Notes: generated by a model not told the origin, from the sequence alone. Positions 7,256 through 15,661 are shown, counted from the stretch's first letter. The stretch: DNA of 38,140 bases from XYB1-FULL-44-23 sp964502885 (GCA_964502885.1 CAZCXU010000012.1:1-38140), one strand, 5' to 3'. Program-made: numbers and translations.

Positions 7256-8170
7256 TTATGCGCTTACAAGAGAACCTGACACAATATCAGCAATCTCGTT
7301 TGTAATTGCAGATTGCCTCGTCTGATTATAACTTAGAGTTAGATATTTAATAATATCTTTCGCGTTATCATAGGCATTTTTCATTGCTACCATCCTTGCG
7401 CTATGCTCAGAAGCTTGGCTGTCAAATATTATCTGCCGCAAGACAGTCTGTAAATAGTGTTGCAGTAGAGGCCCAATCACCGCCTGTGGCGATGGTTCAA
7501 AAGTCATTTGTTCGTTTGTATGATCTTTTTCTGCAATTCCCACCGCCACCATCGGCAAAAATTGTGTCACCGCCGGTACCTGCGTCACTGTGTTTATAAA
7601 ATCAGAATAGACAATAAGTATCAGATTGGCTTTACCGGCTAGGTACTGCCCAGCCATAAATTCCCCCAGCAGTCTTACCGCTTCGGCCAGAACATCACCT
7701 TTCTTGGGCGTAAAGTCGGCAACAATATTCCACGAGGTTTTCTTAACAATGTCTTGGGCTTTTTTCCCAAATATCACTGCATCAGTTCGCTGTTGCGCAT
7801 CCAGTTTCACTGCATCCTCCTGTCCGTCAATATTAATAGAACCGTTTTTTAGTTGGTCCTCAATATTAAAAACTTTTTTGGCGAGGTTCGTCACCAGTGA
7901 TCCGGCAAGCCCCTTATCGGGACCAATTACTACCACCATAATCTTATCGATCTTTTCTGGCCTTACTAAAAAGGGATGACTGTTGGCGTCAATTTTTCCC
8001 GACAGCTTGGAGAGTACGGATTTCAGTTCTTGCCAGTATGGCTTACCTGCTGTTGCTGCTTCCTGTGCTTTGCGCATCTTAACTGCAGCCACCATCTGCA
8101 AAGCTTTTGTGACCTGACTGATATTTTTTGCCGATTTTATTCGGCGTTTGATTAACCTGATGCTGGCCAT
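7256..8170 (-). CDS. atpG: F1Fo ATP synthase gamma subunit
   Basis: A 304-residue gamma subunit, the rotating central shaft. The N-terminal helix begins MASIRLIKRRIKSAKNISQVTKA, which matches the family (IRRRIKSVKNTxxITKAM), and the C-terminal helix holds MKNAYDNAKDIIKYLTLSYNQTRQ and ITNEIADIVSG. The central Rossmann-like part contains VVVIGPDKGLAGSLVTNL. It is nine bases after atpA and five before atpD. The length is slightly above the common ~285, with small insertions in the middle domain around residues 105-130. Confidence 0.97.
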   Translation of the reverse strand: MASIRLIKRRIKSAKNISQVTKALQMVAAVKMRKAQEAATAGKPYWQELKSVLSKLSGKIDANSHPFLVRPEKIDKIMVVVIGPDKGLAGSLVTNLAKKVFNIEDQLKNGSINIDGQEDAVKLDAQQRTDAVIFGKKAQDIVKKTSWNIVADFTPKKGDVLAEAVRLLGEFMAGQYLAGKANLILIVYSDFINTVTQVPAVTQFLPMVAVGIAEKDHTNEQMTFEPSPQAVIGPLLQHYLQTVLRQIIFDSQASEHSARMVAMKNAYDNAKDIIKYLTLSYNQTRQSAITNEIADIVSGSLVSA

Positions 8171-8179
8171 GTATTCCGT

Positions 8180-9739
8180 TTATGAATTTGTACCTAAACT
8201 ATCCGCAACCTTCTTCAATCTCGCCTCACTTTCTTTCGAGATTAATTTTTCTTGGCGGATAACTGGCAGGGGACGGGACTTATCTTTTTTAAGTGCCTCC
8301 ACAAATTCCTCGGCAAACTCCACAATCCTGGACAGTTCCATATTGTCCATATATCCGTTTGAAGCCGCCCAAAGTTGGGCCACTTGTTCTTCTACGGGGA
8401 GCGGGGAGTACTGAGGCTGCTTCAAAAGTTCCGTCAGTATTTTTCCCCTTTCCAATCGTTTTTTGGTGGACTCATCCAGGTCTGAGCCAAATTGTGCAAA
8501 AGCAGCTAATTCGCGGTATTGCGCCAGATCGAGCTTCAATTTTCCGGCTACCTGTTTCATTGCTTTTAGTTGTGCATCACCGCCCACACGGGACACCGAT
8601 AATCCTACCGATACAGCCGGCCGCACTCCGGAATAGAAAATGTCAGGTTCGAGAAATATCTGACCGTCAGTGATGGAAATGACGTTGGTGGGAATATAGG
8701 CTGAAATATCTCCGGCTTGCGTTTCGATAATAGGTAGAGCCGTAATCGAACCCCCTCCTAGTCTGTCTGCCATGCGGGCTGATCGCTCAAGGAGTCTGCT
8801 GTGCAGGTAAAAAATATCTCCCGGATATGCTTCTCGGCCGGAGGGTCTGCGTAAAAGCAAAGACAATTCTCGGTAAGCCCAGGCATGTTTTGTCAGATCG
8901 TCATATACGATGAGCACATCTTCCCCGGCATCCATAAAATATTCTGCAGCTGCCGTTGCTGAAAAAGGAGCCAAATATTGTAAACTGGCACTATCCGAAG
9001 CCGATGCGGATACTACGATAGTGTCATCAAGTGCTCCCTCCTCTTCAAGTTTTGCTACTACCTGCGCCACTTTAGCCTGTTTCTGTCCAATCGCCACATA
9101 GATACATAGGACCCTCTTCTCACCACTTTGCAAATCTTTGTTTATTCTGGACTGGTTAATTATCGCGTCCAGAGCAATTGCCGTTTTTCCCACTCCTCTG
9201 TCGCCAATAATCAATTCCCGCTGGCCTCTACCGATAGGAAGTAGTGCATCAATAATCTTTATTCCTGTTTGCATGGGGGTTCGCACATCCTGACGTTTGA
9301 TTACTCCAGCAGCTACATTTTCAATTGGCATTTGCCTATCCTCTTTGTTCGTTTTAATATCTCCCTTTCCATCAATAGGACGCATCAGCGGGTCAAGAAT
9401 TCGACCCAGTAAACCATAGCCAGCTTTTACTTCCATGACCTGTCCCGTCAAACGCACTTCGTCTCCCTCTTTTATTTTCGTATAGTCGCCAAAAATTACC
9501 ACGCTTACCTCATCTGATTTCAGGTTCAAAATCATTCCATAGTTATTACCGGAAAATTGGACCAGTTCACCCATTTTTCCCTCAGCGAGTCCGGAGGTCA
9601 CTGCTACTCCATCTCCGGCACTGACCACTTTTCCGCTGGCGGTAGCTTTTCCCGAAAAGTTGATCTGCTCAATTTTCTTCTGAATTTCAGCAGCTATCTG
9701 GACTGCATCAATCATACTTGTGCTGCTAGATTTGCTCAT
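8180..9739 (-). CDS. atpA: F1Fo ATP synthase alpha subunit
   Basis: A 519-residue alpha subunit. Its P loop GDRGVGKTA is at 179-187 (commonly GDRQTGKTA), followed by VLCIYVAIGQKQAKV and by GLSVSRVGGDAQ, which carries the arginine that reaches the catalytic site of beta. The C-terminal helical domain ends in a Lys-rich tail. It binds nucleotide non-catalytically and forms the hexamer with beta. The start at 9739 overlaps atpH by 14 bases; ATG 9715 (MIDAVQIAAEIQ) would avoid the overlap and better match typical N-termini, so the first eight residues are uncertain. Confidence 0.97.
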   Translation of the reverse strand: MSKSSSTSMIDAVQIAAEIQKKIEQINFSGKATASGKVVSAGDGVAVTSGLAEGKMGELVQFSGNNYGMILNLKSDEVSVVIFGDYTKIKEGDEVRLTGQVMEVKAGYGLLGRILDPLMRPIDGKGDIKTNKEDRQMPIENVAAGVIKRQDVRTPMQTGIKIIDALLPIGRGQRELIIGDRGVGKTAIALDAIINQSRINKDLQSGEKRVLCIYVAIGQKQAKVAQVVAKLEEEGALDDTIVVSASASDSASLQYLAPFSATAAAEYFMDAGEDVLIVYDDLTKHAWAYRELSLLLRRPSGREAYPGDIFYLHSRLLERSARMADRLGGGSITALPIIETQAGDISAYIPTNVISITDGQIFLEPDIFYSGVRPAVSVGLSVSRVGGDAQLKAMKQVAGKLKLDLAQYRELAAFAQFGSDLDESTKKRLERGKILTELLKQPQYSPLPVEEQVAQLWAASNGYMDNMELSRIVEFAEEFVEALKKDKSRPLPVIRQEKLISKESEARLKKVADSLGTNS

Positions 9740-10046
9740 AGATATTTTGCATCCTGCTGGCTACTGTCAGATCAATCGTTTGATCCCCTAATCTAATCAG
9801 TAGGCCGCCGATAATCTTAGGATTCACTACAAACGTCACCTGTTTGTCACCCCATTTATCTGCTATTAGTTCAACCACATCTTTTTTTTGTGATTCAGAC
9901 AAAGATACCGCTGACTCCACTGTAGCTTGTTTTGCGGATAATTGTGCTTCCTCTGAGAGTGTTTTGATGATTTCCGGAAGCAGGTTTAATTTTTTTTGCT
10001 CCTCCAAATACTTTATAAATCCGTGAGCCAGACTTTGACTATCCAC
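9726..10046 (-). CDS. atpH: F1Fo ATP synthase delta subunit, N-terminally shortened
   Basis: A 106-residue protein matching only the C-terminal part of the usual ~180-residue delta subunit. The C-terminal signature is clear: VESAVSLSESQKKDVVELI, then VNPKIIGGLLIRLGDQTIDLTV. The N-terminal six-helix domain, which in E. coli and mitochondria binds the N-termini of the alpha subunits, is mostly absent; only its last helix seems present (residues 1-35). No missing part is encoded in the two-base gap to atpF, and no frameshift is evident. The subunit should still contact the b stalk, but how it holds F1 is unclear. Its position between b and alpha confirms its identity. Confidence 0.9.
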   Translation of the reverse strand: MDSQSLAHGFIKYLEEQKKLNLLPEIIKTLSEEAQLSAKQATVESAVSLSESQKKDVVELIADKWGDKQVTFVVNPKIIGGLLIRLGDQTIDLTVASRMQNIYEQI

Positions 10047-10048
10047 TC

Positions 10049-10546
10049 CTATCCTTTCTTTTGCAGGTGTTTAATTGATTTATTTATTTCTTCACTTTGC
10101 CAGTTGGTCGATTTAGCCTGTTCTTTAATAATTTTTTCAGCCATTTCCTGCGCCAATGACCCAACTTCTTTGGTAAGCTTGCTCTTCGCAGCTTCAACTT
10201 CTTGTTCAATTCTTCCCTTAGCTTTTTCCAGCTCTTTTGCTCCCTGGACTTCAGCTTTTGCCACAATCTCTTTTTTAATCTCTTCACCGGTTCTCTTTGC
10301 GTCTGCTTCAATCTTTTTCCCCACAGCTTCCAGTTCTTTCTTACGCGCAGCCAATTCTTTCTCTACTCCGGCCAGTTTTTTTTCGATTTCCTGTTTATCG
10401 TCATAAATTTTCTTTACGGCGTTACGTCTCTCATCCAATGCTTTTGAAATCATCGGATAAAGAAACTTGCTGAACACAGCAAACAGGATAGTGAAACTCA
10501 CCATTTGAGCCACTAATAATACTGGGTTGATTCCCAAGGCTTCCAT
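10049..10546 (-). CDS. atpF: F1Fo ATP synthase b subunit
   Basis: A 165-residue b subunit with one N-terminal membrane helix (about 8-27) followed by a long, highly charged Lys/Glu/Ala-rich helix, as expected for the peripheral-stalk dimer that keeps F1 from turning. The length is typical. It is 18 bases after atpE and two bases before atpH. A weak GAGAG lies upstream of its ATG. The adjacent shortened delta makes the length and C-terminus of b of interest, since b must do more of the F1 anchoring. Confidence 0.95.
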   Translation of the reverse strand: MEALGINPVLLVAQMVSFTILFAVFSKFLYPMISKALDERRNAVKKIYDDKQEIEKKLAGVEKELAARKKELEAVGKKIEADAKRTGEEIKKEIVAKAEVQGAKELEKAKGRIEQEVEAAKSKLTKEVGSLAQEMAEKIIKEQAKSTNWQSEEINKSIKHLQKKG

Positions 10547-10564
10547 AAGCTCTCTTTTAAAAAA

Positions 10565-10777
10565 CTAGCTGATAATAAGAGCAACAACCAAGGCGTAGAT
10601 AGCGATAGCTTCTGCAAACCCCAGGGCCAAGATCATGACCGTTCTTACCTGTCCAGCTGATTCAGGATTTCTCCCAATAGCTTCGACAGCTTTAGAACCA
10701 ATCATGCCAATAGCCAACGCAGGTCCAATAGCACCCACCGCAATCGCCAAGGCTTTTGCCAACAATGTTAAATCCAT
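10565..10777 (-). CDS. atpE: F1Fo ATP synthase c subunit (proton type)
   Basis: A 70-residue hairpin of two membrane helices joined by the polar loop RNPE (36-39). The ion-carrying carboxylate is E56 in GFAEAIAIYAL. The Na+-binding pattern known from Ilyobacter (a Gln in helix 1 and Ser/Thr directly after the Glu) is absent: here the positions are Ile and Ala, so proton coupling is predicted. The protein forms the rotor ring in the membrane. The gene lies 45 bases after atpB. Confidence 0.97.
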   Translation of the reverse strand: MDLTLLAKALAIAVGAIGPALAIGMIGSKAVEAIGRNPESAGQVRTVMILALGFAEAIAIYALVVALIIS

Positions 10778-10822
10778 ATTGGATGATTAACTAGCAAAAA
10801 ATTAAATAACAGCGACATCATT

Positions 10823-11569
10823 TTAATGGCTTTCATGTGAAACGTAAATAGATATAAAGGACAAAGTTAGGACCGCAAAGATAAATGCTTGAATAAATCC
10901 CACAAATAGCTCCAACATTAAAAAGGGAGTTTGCACCAAACCACCAGGGATCCCAAACCACACATTTTCCTGTTTTGTTACCAGCACCAGAATTGTAGCT
11001 CCGGCTAAAAGCAATACCTCTCCGGCAAAAATATTTCCAAATAAACGAAAACCAAATGATAGTATCTTTGAAAACTCACCCACGATTTCCAGTGGATTTT
11101 TAAAGTGTTTTAAGTGTCCGGCCAGTCCGGAAGCCTTTATTCCGTATATCTGGGCAGCGATTACGCTGACCAGAGCCAATGCCATCGTGGTATTAAGATC
11201 TGCGTTACCGCCACGAAGCAGTGGCACGAATATCTCATGCCCATGTTCTACTACATGCATTCCTATTGAACCCACACCCGGAAGCAATGACAGCCAATTG
11301 GAAAACATTATGTACAGAAAAAAAGTTACTACCAGCGGCACATACTTTCTGCCCTTCTCGCCAATAATTCCCACCGCCAGATCGTCAAAAGCTTCATAAG
11401 CCATTTCAAAAAAGTGTTGAGCTCCAGTCGGTAGTCTCTTATAATTTTTTCCCACCAATACCCCAATCAAAATCAGGATTAATGTAGCAATCATCGAGGT
11501 GATGAAAGAATTAGTGATTGGGACATGTCCCCAATGAAACAATGTTTCAGCAGCTAGTGATATATGCAT
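10823..11569 (-). CDS. atpB: F1Fo ATP synthase a subunit
   Basis: A 248-residue, multi-spanning a subunit, the stator half of the proton channel. The essential arginine is R175 in SFGFRLFGNIFAGE, and the C-terminal LELFVGFIQAFIFAVLTLSFI helix is typical. Helices are visible at about 20-40, 78-98, 125-145, 170-197 and 208-240. This is the first gene of the operon; no atpI or atpZ precedes it. A -10-like TAGAAT (11587-11582) lies 12 bases before the ATG, but the -35 is poor. AGGCGG a few bases before the ATG might serve as a weak ribosome binding site. Confidence 0.96.
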   Translation of the reverse strand: MHISLAAETLFHWGHVPITNSFITSMIATLILILIGVLVGKNYKRLPTGAQHFFEMAYEAFDDLAVGIIGEKGRKYVPLVVTFFLYIMFSNWLSLLPGVGSIGMHVVEHGHEIFVPLLRGGNADLNTTMALALVSVIAAQIYGIKASGLAGHLKHFKNPLEIVGEFSKILSFGFRLFGNIFAGEVLLLAGATILVLVTKQENVWFGIPGGLVQTPFLMLELFVGFIQAFIFAVLTLSFISIYVSHESH

Positions 11570-11638
11570 AAAACCGCCTATATTCTACCTGAACTGTTCA
11601 TTTGACGGAATAGCCAAATAATTCACGCCGGATAGACT

Positions 11639-11667
11639 TTGAAAATATGTTTCATTCCATATAAAAT
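11639..11667 (+). promoter_or_regulatory. Candidate promoter of the carbonic-anhydrase-like gene
   Basis: TTGAAA (11639-11644) and TAAAAT (11662-11667) are separated by exactly 17 bases. The expected start of transcription near 11674 gives a leader of only about 12 bases before ATG 11686, with no Shine-Dalgarno sequence. The 116-base intergenic region is shared with the divergent ATP synthase operon. Confidence 0.45.
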
Positions 11668-11685
11668 AACTTTCATTCAAAAAGT

Positions 11686-12495
11686 ATGACAGAAGAATAT
11701 CAGAATCCCACATCTTCAGAAAAAGACCATTCTTCTGAGGTGACTTTCAATGAGTTTGCCAAAGCCTGGCAGATATTCTCTGGTGATTTGAAATTGGTTC
11801 ACGCTACCCGCCTTAAACCCCAGAGCCCATTTTCTCGTCCACTACCTCACTACAATGAAAATCCTGATCATCACAAAAACCACAACTATAATCTGACCCA
11901 ACTTCAGGGAGAGACCGAGGAAGAATTTATTCACAAACTCTCCCAGATTAAAGTCTTGGCCGTTGGCTGTATGGACTGGCGGTTTGCAAATGCTCTCTAC
12001 GACCGGGCACAACGTGACGAGAGTTCGCATGATCCATTGCATCATTACTCGAAATATCGGCCTGAAGAAGTGATGCTTGTAACAGTTGGTGGTGGCATTG
12101 TTCAGGATGCTGGAGAGCGTGAGGACGCGATTCAAACCATCATTAAATATGTCGCTCAGAAAGCCCCTCAGTTAGAAAAGGTTTTAGCAACGGGGCACTG
12201 TAACCGTTGTGGTGCCCTGGCTCACTGGACGAACGCTGGAGATGGGCACGTTTGTCCTGAGTTAGGTACCATCCCCGGTAAACCCGAAGAACAATCAGGT
12301 ATGGATAAGCTTGTACGACGTGGAATGCTATTAATGTCTCAATTTATCACTTCAACCAGAGTTCGCGTCGAATGTCTTACCTTGCAACTTGCAAAACCGG
12401 ACATTGGTCCGGGGGAAATTCCTCAGGTAGTTTCAATCCCCGTCTCAGAAAATGGAGAATCTCTTTCGGTAGAGTCTCTGAAAAAGAATAGTTAA
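11686..12495 (+). CDS. Beta-carbonic-anhydrase-like protein with altered zinc motif
   Basis: A 269-residue soluble protein. The first beta-carbonic-anhydrase motif, Cys-x-Asp-x-Arg, is present as C95-MD-WR99, followed by a hydrophobic strand and VTVGGGIVQDAGEREDAI, equivalent to the NAGG region. The second zinc motif is normally GHxxCG; here it is G-H171-C172-N-R-C175-G, with one extra residue between His and the Gly-flanked Cys and a third Cys available. It could still bind zinc with C95, H171 and C172 or C175, but the geometry differs, so CO2 hydration should not be assumed. The first ~80 residues are an extra His/Asn/Pro-rich extension. Its stop overlaps the convergent GT-C-like gene by four bases. 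Confidence 0.65.
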   Translation: MTEEYQNPTSSEKDHSSEVTFNEFAKAWQIFSGDLKLVHATRLKPQSPFSRPLPHYNENPDHHKNHNYNLTQLQGETEEEFIHKLSQIKVLAVGCMDWRFANALYDRAQRDESSHDPLHHYSKYRPEEVMLVTVGGGIVQDAGEREDAIQTIIKYVAQKAPQLEKVLATGHCNRCGALAHWTNAGDGHVCPELGTIPGKPEEQSGMDKLVRRGMLLMSQFITSTRVRVECLTLQLAKPDIGPGEIPQVVSIPVSENGESLSVESLKKNS

Positions 12496-13883
12496 TATCC
12501 GCACCTAGATACTGTTAGCGCGTTGATGCCCAGTTGGGCAAACACTTCATATTTCTTCAGGAGTGAACACTTTTCTTTATAAATAGAGGGCTCAAATACA
12601 TCTGCAGAGTAATCAACCTCAATTTTTTGTTGTGGATAGTACACGCCGTATGAAATAAACAAAGTTTCGGCTTGGGTAGCCGCTTTTGACATTTCTACTT
12701 TGTCCAGAATTCCCACCCGATACATGTTTTCATTTGTGTCACCAACCCCCCGAAGCACTGGTACCCGGCTCAGGTACGACAGAATTGGCACCAATTGGTC
12801 ATTTCCGTATAAATATTTGGGTTTTTCAGTTTTTATTACAGACACCAATTCGGAAAGCATGGGAATTTTTTCAAAATTCCACAAATTGGTTGCGTACCAG
12901 TGGACATTTCTTCCGGCAGTAAGAAACAACACAGCTGCAGCAATCATCCCCATCATTTTTCTCTTTTCCCAGATTTGTTGCACCGCTATTCCGGCGCAAA
13001 TCGCCAGATAGGGGATGATTATTTGCAAATATAAATAGCGAAAGTCTCTATATAAAAAAGCGTAGACAACAAATACGCCGCAAATAATTGCCAGGTTTTT
13101 TTGTTTCGCCCAATTGGCCAGTCCAAATATCAAAAGCCCTACAAATAAAGGGTCTGTAATAAACGTATATTGCACTACATTCCAGCGATACATGTCCGGC
13201 CTGATGAGAGAGTATTTTAGAAATGCGTCTTTCATTTCATTTCCCGCAGTTGATACGAATGGCAAAATTGTCAAAAGTATGGTTATCCCTGTTGCAGCAG
13301 CGTAAAAAATTGCCTCTGTAACCCGTTTCCTCCACAAGTACCCTATCCCTATTCCGGCAGCAATTGGCAGAAAGTAAGCTTTAAAAAGTAGCATCAGTCC
13401 GACAAATACTCCTACCCCGATAGGATTCTTTTTCTTTTCAAACCAGATATACGCTATTAGCCCGCATATCGTGGCCACAAATACTCCGTTTTGTGCCGCG
13501 GACACATTCAGGCTCCACGCTGAAATCAAATATGTTGCCAACGATCCCAGCATAGCCCAGTAGTTTTTCGTTTTTCTATACACAACCACGGCCACCAGCA
13601 GGGCAGCAATCATAGATTCCACCATCGCAGTCAGAAAAAACCCCTCCACATTGCTGCGCAGGATATTTACATAGCCAGCCGACCAAACTGGAAACAGGGG
13701 GAGGTTGGTGAAAAAAATATCCCGGTACAACAATTTTCCGGACAACATTTGGTCCGCTGTCCATATATATATGCCCGTGTCCGAAAGCCTGGCTCCGGAG
13801 TTTGCCAATCTGATCAACACAAAGATACCGACCACCAAAAAGACCCCCCAAACTTTTAGGATGGTTACTCCGGATAGACGCAT
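12492..13883 (-). CDS. GT-C-type membrane glycosyltransferase (ArnT/PMT-like)
   Basis: A 463-residue polytopic membrane protein with roughly ten hydrophobic helices (first at about 8-27; others from about 80 to 330) and a soluble C-terminal domain of about 130 residues. After the first helix it has SDTGIYIWTADQMLSGK, then LLYRDIFFTNLPLFP, the acidic loop and amphipathic segment typical of GT-C enzymes, which move sugars from lipid-linked donors outside the membrane. Acceptor and donor are unknown. The start is ATG 13883 with AGGTGA just upstream. It follows the cupin gene by 25 bases. Superfamily likely, specificity unknown. Confidence 0.7.
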   Translation of the reverse strand: MRLSGVTILKVWGVFLVVGIFVLIRLANSGARLSDTGIYIWTADQMLSGKLLYRDIFFTNLPLFPVWSAGYVNILRSNVEGFFLTAMVESMIAALLVAVVVYRKTKNYWAMLGSLATYLISAWSLNVSAAQNGVFVATICGLIAYIWFEKKKNPIGVGVFVGLMLLFKAYFLPIAAGIGIGYLWRKRVTEAIFYAAATGITILLTILPFVSTAGNEMKDAFLKYSLIRPDMYRWNVVQYTFITDPLFVGLLIFGLANWAKQKNLAIICGVFVVYAFLYRDFRYLYLQIIIPYLAICAGIAVQQIWEKRKMMGMIAAAVLFLTAGRNVHWYATNLWNFEKIPMLSELVSVIKTEKPKYLYGNDQLVPILSYLSRVPVLRGVGDTNENMYRVGILDKVEMSKAATQAETLFISYGVYYPQQKIEVDYSADVFEPSIYKEKCSLLKKYEVFAQLGINALTVSRCGY

Positions 13884-13908
13884 AGTTCACCTATTAGGCT
13901 ACTATAGT

Positions 13909-14292
13909 TTAAGCTTCTGCAGCTTCAGCCGCTACCGCCTCAGCTTTTGTTGCGTGAATTGTGCCTGGTGCGTGATGTTTGGGAGCGTATATCGTATACA
14001 ATTTCAGCTCTTGCGAGTCTGAAGTGTTAATCACATTGTGTTGAGCTCCAGCCGGGACGATCACCGCAGATCCATCACTTATTTCCGACCTCTCGCCATC
14101 AATGATCACTGCCCCCTGACCCTTATCGATGCGGAAAAACTGGTCTGTGTCCATGTGGACTTCCATTCCAATTTCTTCATTTGGTTTCAGGCTCATTACA
14201 ACCAGCTGCATATATTCAGTGGTAAACAGCACTTCGCGGAAGTATTCATTTACTACTGTAATTTCTTCAATATTACTTACGTATCCTTTCAT
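13909..14292 (-). CDS. Small cupin-domain protein
   Basis: A 127-residue single-domain cupin. Cupin motif 1 appears as GMEVHMDTDQFFRIDKGQG and motif 2 as GSAVIVPAGAQHNVIN. The metal ligands His (motif 1) and His (motif 2) are present, while the usual second His and Glu of motif 1 are Asp and Gln. This matches the small cupin_2 proteins often annotated as mannose-6-phosphate-isomerase-like, which need not be isomerases. The C-terminal tail is Ala/Glu-rich and probably disordered. It has one of only two strong Shine-Dalgarno sequences in the window and a good promoter, so it may be highly expressed. Confidence 0.85.
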   Translation of the reverse strand: MKGYVSNIEEITVVNEYFREVLFTTEYMQLVVMSLKPNEEIGMEVHMDTDQFFRIDKGQGAVIIDGERSEISDGSAVIVPAGAQHNVINTSDSQELKLYTIYAPKHHAPGTIHATKAEAVAAEAAEA

Positions 14293-14297
14293 GTTCT

Positions 14298-14305
14298 CAC
14301 CTCCT
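14298..14305 (-). promoter_or_regulatory. Strong Shine-Dalgarno sequence of the cupin gene
   Basis: AGGAGGTG lies five bases before ATG 14292. With the promoter at 14323-14351 the leader would be about 24 bases, a leadered mRNA that contrasts with the many leaderless starts in this window. Confidence 0.85.
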
Positions 14306-14322
14306 TTCTTAAATTACAGCCT

Positions 14323-14351
14323 AGTGTAAACGATCTTGTCCAGTATCTCAA
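14323..14351 (-). promoter_or_regulatory. Candidate promoter of the cupin gene
   Basis: On the minus strand TTGAGA (14351-14346) and TACACT (14328-14323) are separated by exactly 17 bases. The -10 lies 30 bases before the start codon, leaving room for a leader containing the Shine-Dalgarno sequence. Confidence 0.5.
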
Positions 14352-14377
14352 TCAAGCATCTCTTATTTGAGTGGGTA

Positions 14378-14383
14378 TATACT
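14378..14383 (+). promoter_or_regulatory. -10-like element before the alpha-oxoamine synthase gene
   Basis: TATACT lies 29 bases before ATG 14413, with no clear -35. Its position supports ATG 14413 over the in-frame GTG at 14371, which would lie upstream of the predicted transcript start. Confidence 0.3.
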
Positions 14384-14412
14384 TATCTTGCAACAGACCA
14401 AAAAAAACTAAA

Positions 14413-15657
14413 ATGGCAAAAACTGATTTTTTCAAATTAATTAGAGATGAGGTTGCTCGGCTCGATGGTCTTTCCGTGTCCAAGCGGCATGAAACCATAA
14501 TAGAGGGATTTTCTAATGATCCTTCTCCACGGGCAATTATCGCTGGTAAAAAATACCTTATTTTCAACTCCAATGACTATCTTGGGCTGCGCCACAATTC
14601 CATAGTGAAATCAGCCGAAGAGCAGGGAAGCCGGACGTTTGGCAGTGGTCCCGGGGCAGTCCGTTTCATTTCTGGCAGCTTGTCCATTCATCGTGATTTG
14701 GAAGCTGCGCTGGCCAAGTTCCATGATCGTGAAGATGCCATGGTTTTCAGTAGCGCATTTGCGGCCAATCTGGCAGTAATCAGCAGTCTCATCAAGGGTC
14801 AGAGTAAAGATTCATTGGTTGATGCAAACACTTTGGTTATTTCCGATGAGCTAAATCACAGAAGTATTGTCGAAGGTATCCGAGTTGCAAATCTTCCCGA
14901 ATCAAATCGTCGTATTTTCCCCCACTTCAATTTATCAGAGTTGGAAAAAATTCTTTCTGAAAATGCCGGCAAATACAATCGCGTATTGATTGTCACCGAT
15001 GGCGTTTTTAGTATGCTCGGGGAATATCAGGACCTGGCGGCAATAAATAGAATAGCTGAAAGCTTTGATTCAAAATATTCACAAGGAGTGTTGGTTTTTG
15101 TCGACGATTGCCATGGTGTAGGCGTATTGGGAAGTACCGGCCGCGGCACTGAGGAAATTACGCATTCACGAGCAGACGTCCTTGTCGGCACTCTGGGAAA
15201 AGCGTTTGGAGCAGATGGCGGCTACGTTGTGGGTAGCCATGATTTAATCGATTATTTGCGTGAATCGTGCGCAACATACATATACTCAAACTCTATCTCT
15301 CCTGGCACGGCATCTGCCGCAACTGCTTCAGTAAACTTACTGCTAAATTCCCAAACTGGACCGCAAATTATTAGATCGCTTCATGACAATATCGCCCTTT
15401 TTAAAACTCTTATGAAAGACTCCTCCCTCAAATTTTCTGCTGAGTCTGAGCATGCCATTCAGCCGTTGCTTTTGGGTGATGCCTCTTTAGCCAAGGCACT
15501 GCAAAATCACGTTTTCAATCGCAACATATTGGTGACCAGTATTACATATCCGGTAGTTCCAAAAGGTAGAGATGAAATTCGCATTCAGTTGTCTGCATCT
15601 CACACTCCCGACGATATCCGTGACCTGGTTTCTGCCCTTACCTCTTTCTCTCTTTAA
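14413..15657 (+). CDS. Alpha-oxoamine synthase (Kbl/BioF-like PLP enzyme)
   Basis: A 414-residue PLP-dependent enzyme of the alpha-oxoamine synthase family, which condenses an amino acid with an acyl-CoA. Visible are FNSNDYLGL (51-59), GAVRFISGS (81-89), DELNHRSIVEG (145-155) with H149, the cofactor-binding VDDCHGVGVLG with D231 and H234, and the Schiff-base K263 in VGTLGKAFGADGGY. VRFISG and the SNDYLGL region look closer to glycine C-acetyltransferase (Kbl) than to 8-amino-7-oxononanoate synthase, but serine palmitoyltransferase-type enzymes also share them. No biotin or threonine-degradation gene is nearby. ATG 14413 is preferred over GTG 14371 because a -10-like element overlaps the latter. 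The next gene starts four bases after its stop. Confidence 0.88.
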   Translation: MAKTDFFKLIRDEVARLDGLSVSKRHETIIEGFSNDPSPRAIIAGKKYLIFNSNDYLGLRHNSIVKSAEEQGSRTFGSGPGAVRFISGSLSIHRDLEAALAKFHDREDAMVFSSAFAANLAVISSLIKGQSKDSLVDANTLVISDELNHRSIVEGIRVANLPESNRRIFPHFNLSELEKILSENAGKYNRVLIVTDGVFSMLGEYQDLAAINRIAESFDSKYSQGVLVFVDDCHGVGVLGSTGRGTEEITHSRADVLVGTLGKAFGADGGYVVGSHDLIDYLRESCATYIYSNSISPGTASAATASVNLLLNSQTGPQIIRSLHDNIALFKTLMKDSSLKFSAESEHAIQPLLLGDASLAKALQNHVFNRNILVTSITYPVVPKGRDEIRIQLSASHTPDDIRDLVSALTSFSL

Positions 15658-15661
15658 AAAC

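Noticed and set aside
7626..7979. 117-residue plus-strand frame inside atpG
   Set aside because: It lies opposite a well-identified gene, has no family features, and its composition is that of a complementary shadow frame.
11602..11607. TTGACG as -35 of the carbonic-anhydrase-like gene
   Set aside because: No -10-like hexamer occurs 16-18 bases downstream; the TTGAAA/TAAAAT pair closer to the gene fits better.
15572..15661. Longer start for the phosphodiester-glycosidase-like gene
   Set aside because: It would overlap 86 bases of the oxoamine synthase coding end; GTG 15662 gives a normal membrane anchor immediately.
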